Positions 63,186-64,000 of a DNA stretch of 64,000 bases are shown in pieces (within the stretch, counting starts at the first letter, position 1; each line of letters opens with the position of its first letter). The notes under the pieces are model-generated. The model searched no databases. It saw only the letters and a list, made by a program, of their open reading frames with translations, and had not been told where the DNA came from. This DNA is from Ascarosepion bandense (Eukaryota; Mollusca; Cephalopoda; Sepiida; Sepiidae), in NCBI GenBank assembly GCA_037127315.1, contig JBBBDQ010000308.1, positions 454,001 to 518,000 on the forward strand, given 5' to 3'. The position numbers and the translations under genes are program-made.

Positions 63186-63599
63186 TTAAATTTCGAACTC
63201 CGAATGGCTGTGTTGAATATTTCGGTTAGTTTCTTTAAAACTTTATATAAACTGGTTAGATCAGCTGATTATGGCACCATTGTTTCAACCATTTCGGTTT
63301 TATCGGTACAAATCGCCTGACGAAACCGTTTTCGTGAGACGCGTTTCGTCCATTAGGACCCCATTGAACTAAGTTTAGATTAAATGCATCACCAAATACA
63401 TCCTGGGCCTAACTAATAAAGCAACAACTTTTGGGTAAAATTCGACTTTTAGGCAAAATTCATCAAAATAGTTTTCTTCTAGCGTTAAAATATGTCAGAC
63501 CCGGATTTTATTGAGTGATGTGTTACGTGAATGCGACTACGCATGCGTGGGAACAAAAGAGCGACACTGAGAATTTGAACTATTATAAACGCCTGCTTA

Positions 63600-63695
63600 C
63601 GAACAGGAAACGAGTTTAGCGGATATACAAAGATAGAAAGGGGCGTAAGACAAGGATGTGTCTTCTCGCCAGATCTATTCCGGCGATTCTCTAAA
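63600..63695 (+). pseudogene. LR fragment around RT block B
   Basis: The plus strand reads GNEFSGYTKIERGVRQGCVFSPDLFRRFS, the RGVRQGCVLSPDLF block B of LR. It is cut on the right by the mariner copy. The preceding 63186-63599 interval has no recognised gene. Confidence 0.7.
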
Positions 63696-63775
63696 AAAAT
63701 TAACCCCTTTTTTTGTAGAACAATTTGCCTTTGGCCTCAAAATACGCCTCAGTTTCCGATTTCACTTCATTGAAG

Positions 63776-63834
<59 letters not shown>

Positions 63835-64000
63835 GCATTCTTTTGAGGTCTGCAAACAGCCAGTAGTCGCTGGGGGCCAGATCTGGAGAATAGGGTGGAT
63901 GTGGAAGCAATTCGAAGTGCCGTTCATGTAGTTTTGCCACCGTTGCGATCGAATTGTGACACGGTGCGATGTCTTGGTGAAAGATCACTTTTTTCTTTTC
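63696..64000 (-). pseudogene. Mariner transposase fragment interrupted by (GA)n, cut by window end
   Basis: From 63988 the minus strand encodes VIFHQDIAPCHNSIATVAKLHERHFELLPHPPYSPDLAPSDYWLFADLKRML. The second and third catalytic Asp residues are 34 apart (DD34D). The sequence then enters (GA)n at 63781-63831 and re-emerges in another frame as FGFNEVKSETEAYFEAKGKLFYKKRG. The upstream part, including the first Asp, lies beyond 64000. It is a different mariner lineage from 17.3 kb. Confidence 0.85.
63781..63831. repeat. (CT)n microsatellite inside a mariner coding sequence
   Basis: Fifty bases of pure CT (GA on the coding strand), located between conserved transposase codons. It destroys the frame. 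Confidence 0.95.

Overview
This 64-kb window is AT-rich, repeat-saturated nuclear DNA of an invertebrate animal. No complete host protein-coding gene, intact tRNA gene or intact rRNA gene could be recognised. Nearly everything supportable is mobile-element sequence at different stages of decay, plus microsatellites and tandem arrays. The mix of families (a Jockey/CR1-group LINE, RTE/BovB-like LINEs, an R4/Dong-like LINE, Penelope-like elements with a GIY-YIG domain, 5S- and tRNA-derived SINEs, mariner/Tc1 and hAT relics, very long GATA, GA, TA and CA tracts) suggests a mollusc, possibly a cephalopod. That is an inference from style, not proof; another repeat-rich invertebrate such as a chelicerate is possible.

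Labels used below. LJ: Jockey/CR1-group LINE whose copies end in GGGGTGAAATGATTAAA. LR: RTE/BovB-like LINE with a (GAA)n tail. LD: R4/Dong-like LINE with a restriction-like endonuclease. PLE: Penelope-like element. SB: tRNA-derived SINE ending in CTGACTGACTG. SC: tRNA-derived SINE with a (TA)/(CA) tail. S5: 5S-rRNA-derived SINE. D, E, F and X: unclassified interspersed repeats.

Layout. 0-1.6 kb: PLE GIY-YIG relic and a 330-bp fold-back. 1.6-6.7 kb: a nearly full-length but frameshifted LD element on the minus strand, bracketed by (TTA)n tracts. 6.7-11.8 kb: LR fragments, repeats X and D, and a tandemly duplicated LR 3' end. 12.5-16.7 kb: PLE cluster with one copy in a twin-priming configuration, a TA-flanked MITE, S5 and SB. 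16.7-25.1 kb: a decayed ~110-bp satellite field carrying a deleted mariner, LJ, a solo LTR, repeat D and LR copies. 25.1-25.6 kb: a small non-repetitive GC-richer island. 25.7-27.1 kb: GA and GATA tracts. 27.2-37.6 kb: rearranged PLE, a 110-bp array derived from LJ, an LR copy interrupted by a hAT MITE and an SB, further LJ/LR copies, a 29-bp array and a 16-copy 127-bp array derived from an LR 3' end. 37.8-49.8 kb: SC, fold-backs, LJ copies with internally repeated 3' ends, a 36-bp array, a purine tract, solo LTRs, and repeat D set between two F repeats. 49.8-54.8 kb: a cluster of LJ copies. 54.8-60 kb: a ~450-bp direct repeat pair, F with an LTR-like insertion, SBs with clear target-site duplications, and the youngest-looking LJ copy (open for at least 370 codons). 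60-64 kb: fold-backs in TA tracts, a Tc1 relic, a PD-(D/E)XK relic, and a mariner cut off by the window edge.

The strongest theme is that 3'-terminal parts of unrelated LINEs (LJ and LR) have repeatedly become tandem arrays, at least eight times here with eight different periods. Two PLE inversions of twin-priming type, a set of fold-backs next to (TA)n tracts, and a 5S-plus-tRNA composite SINE are the other signals worth following up.
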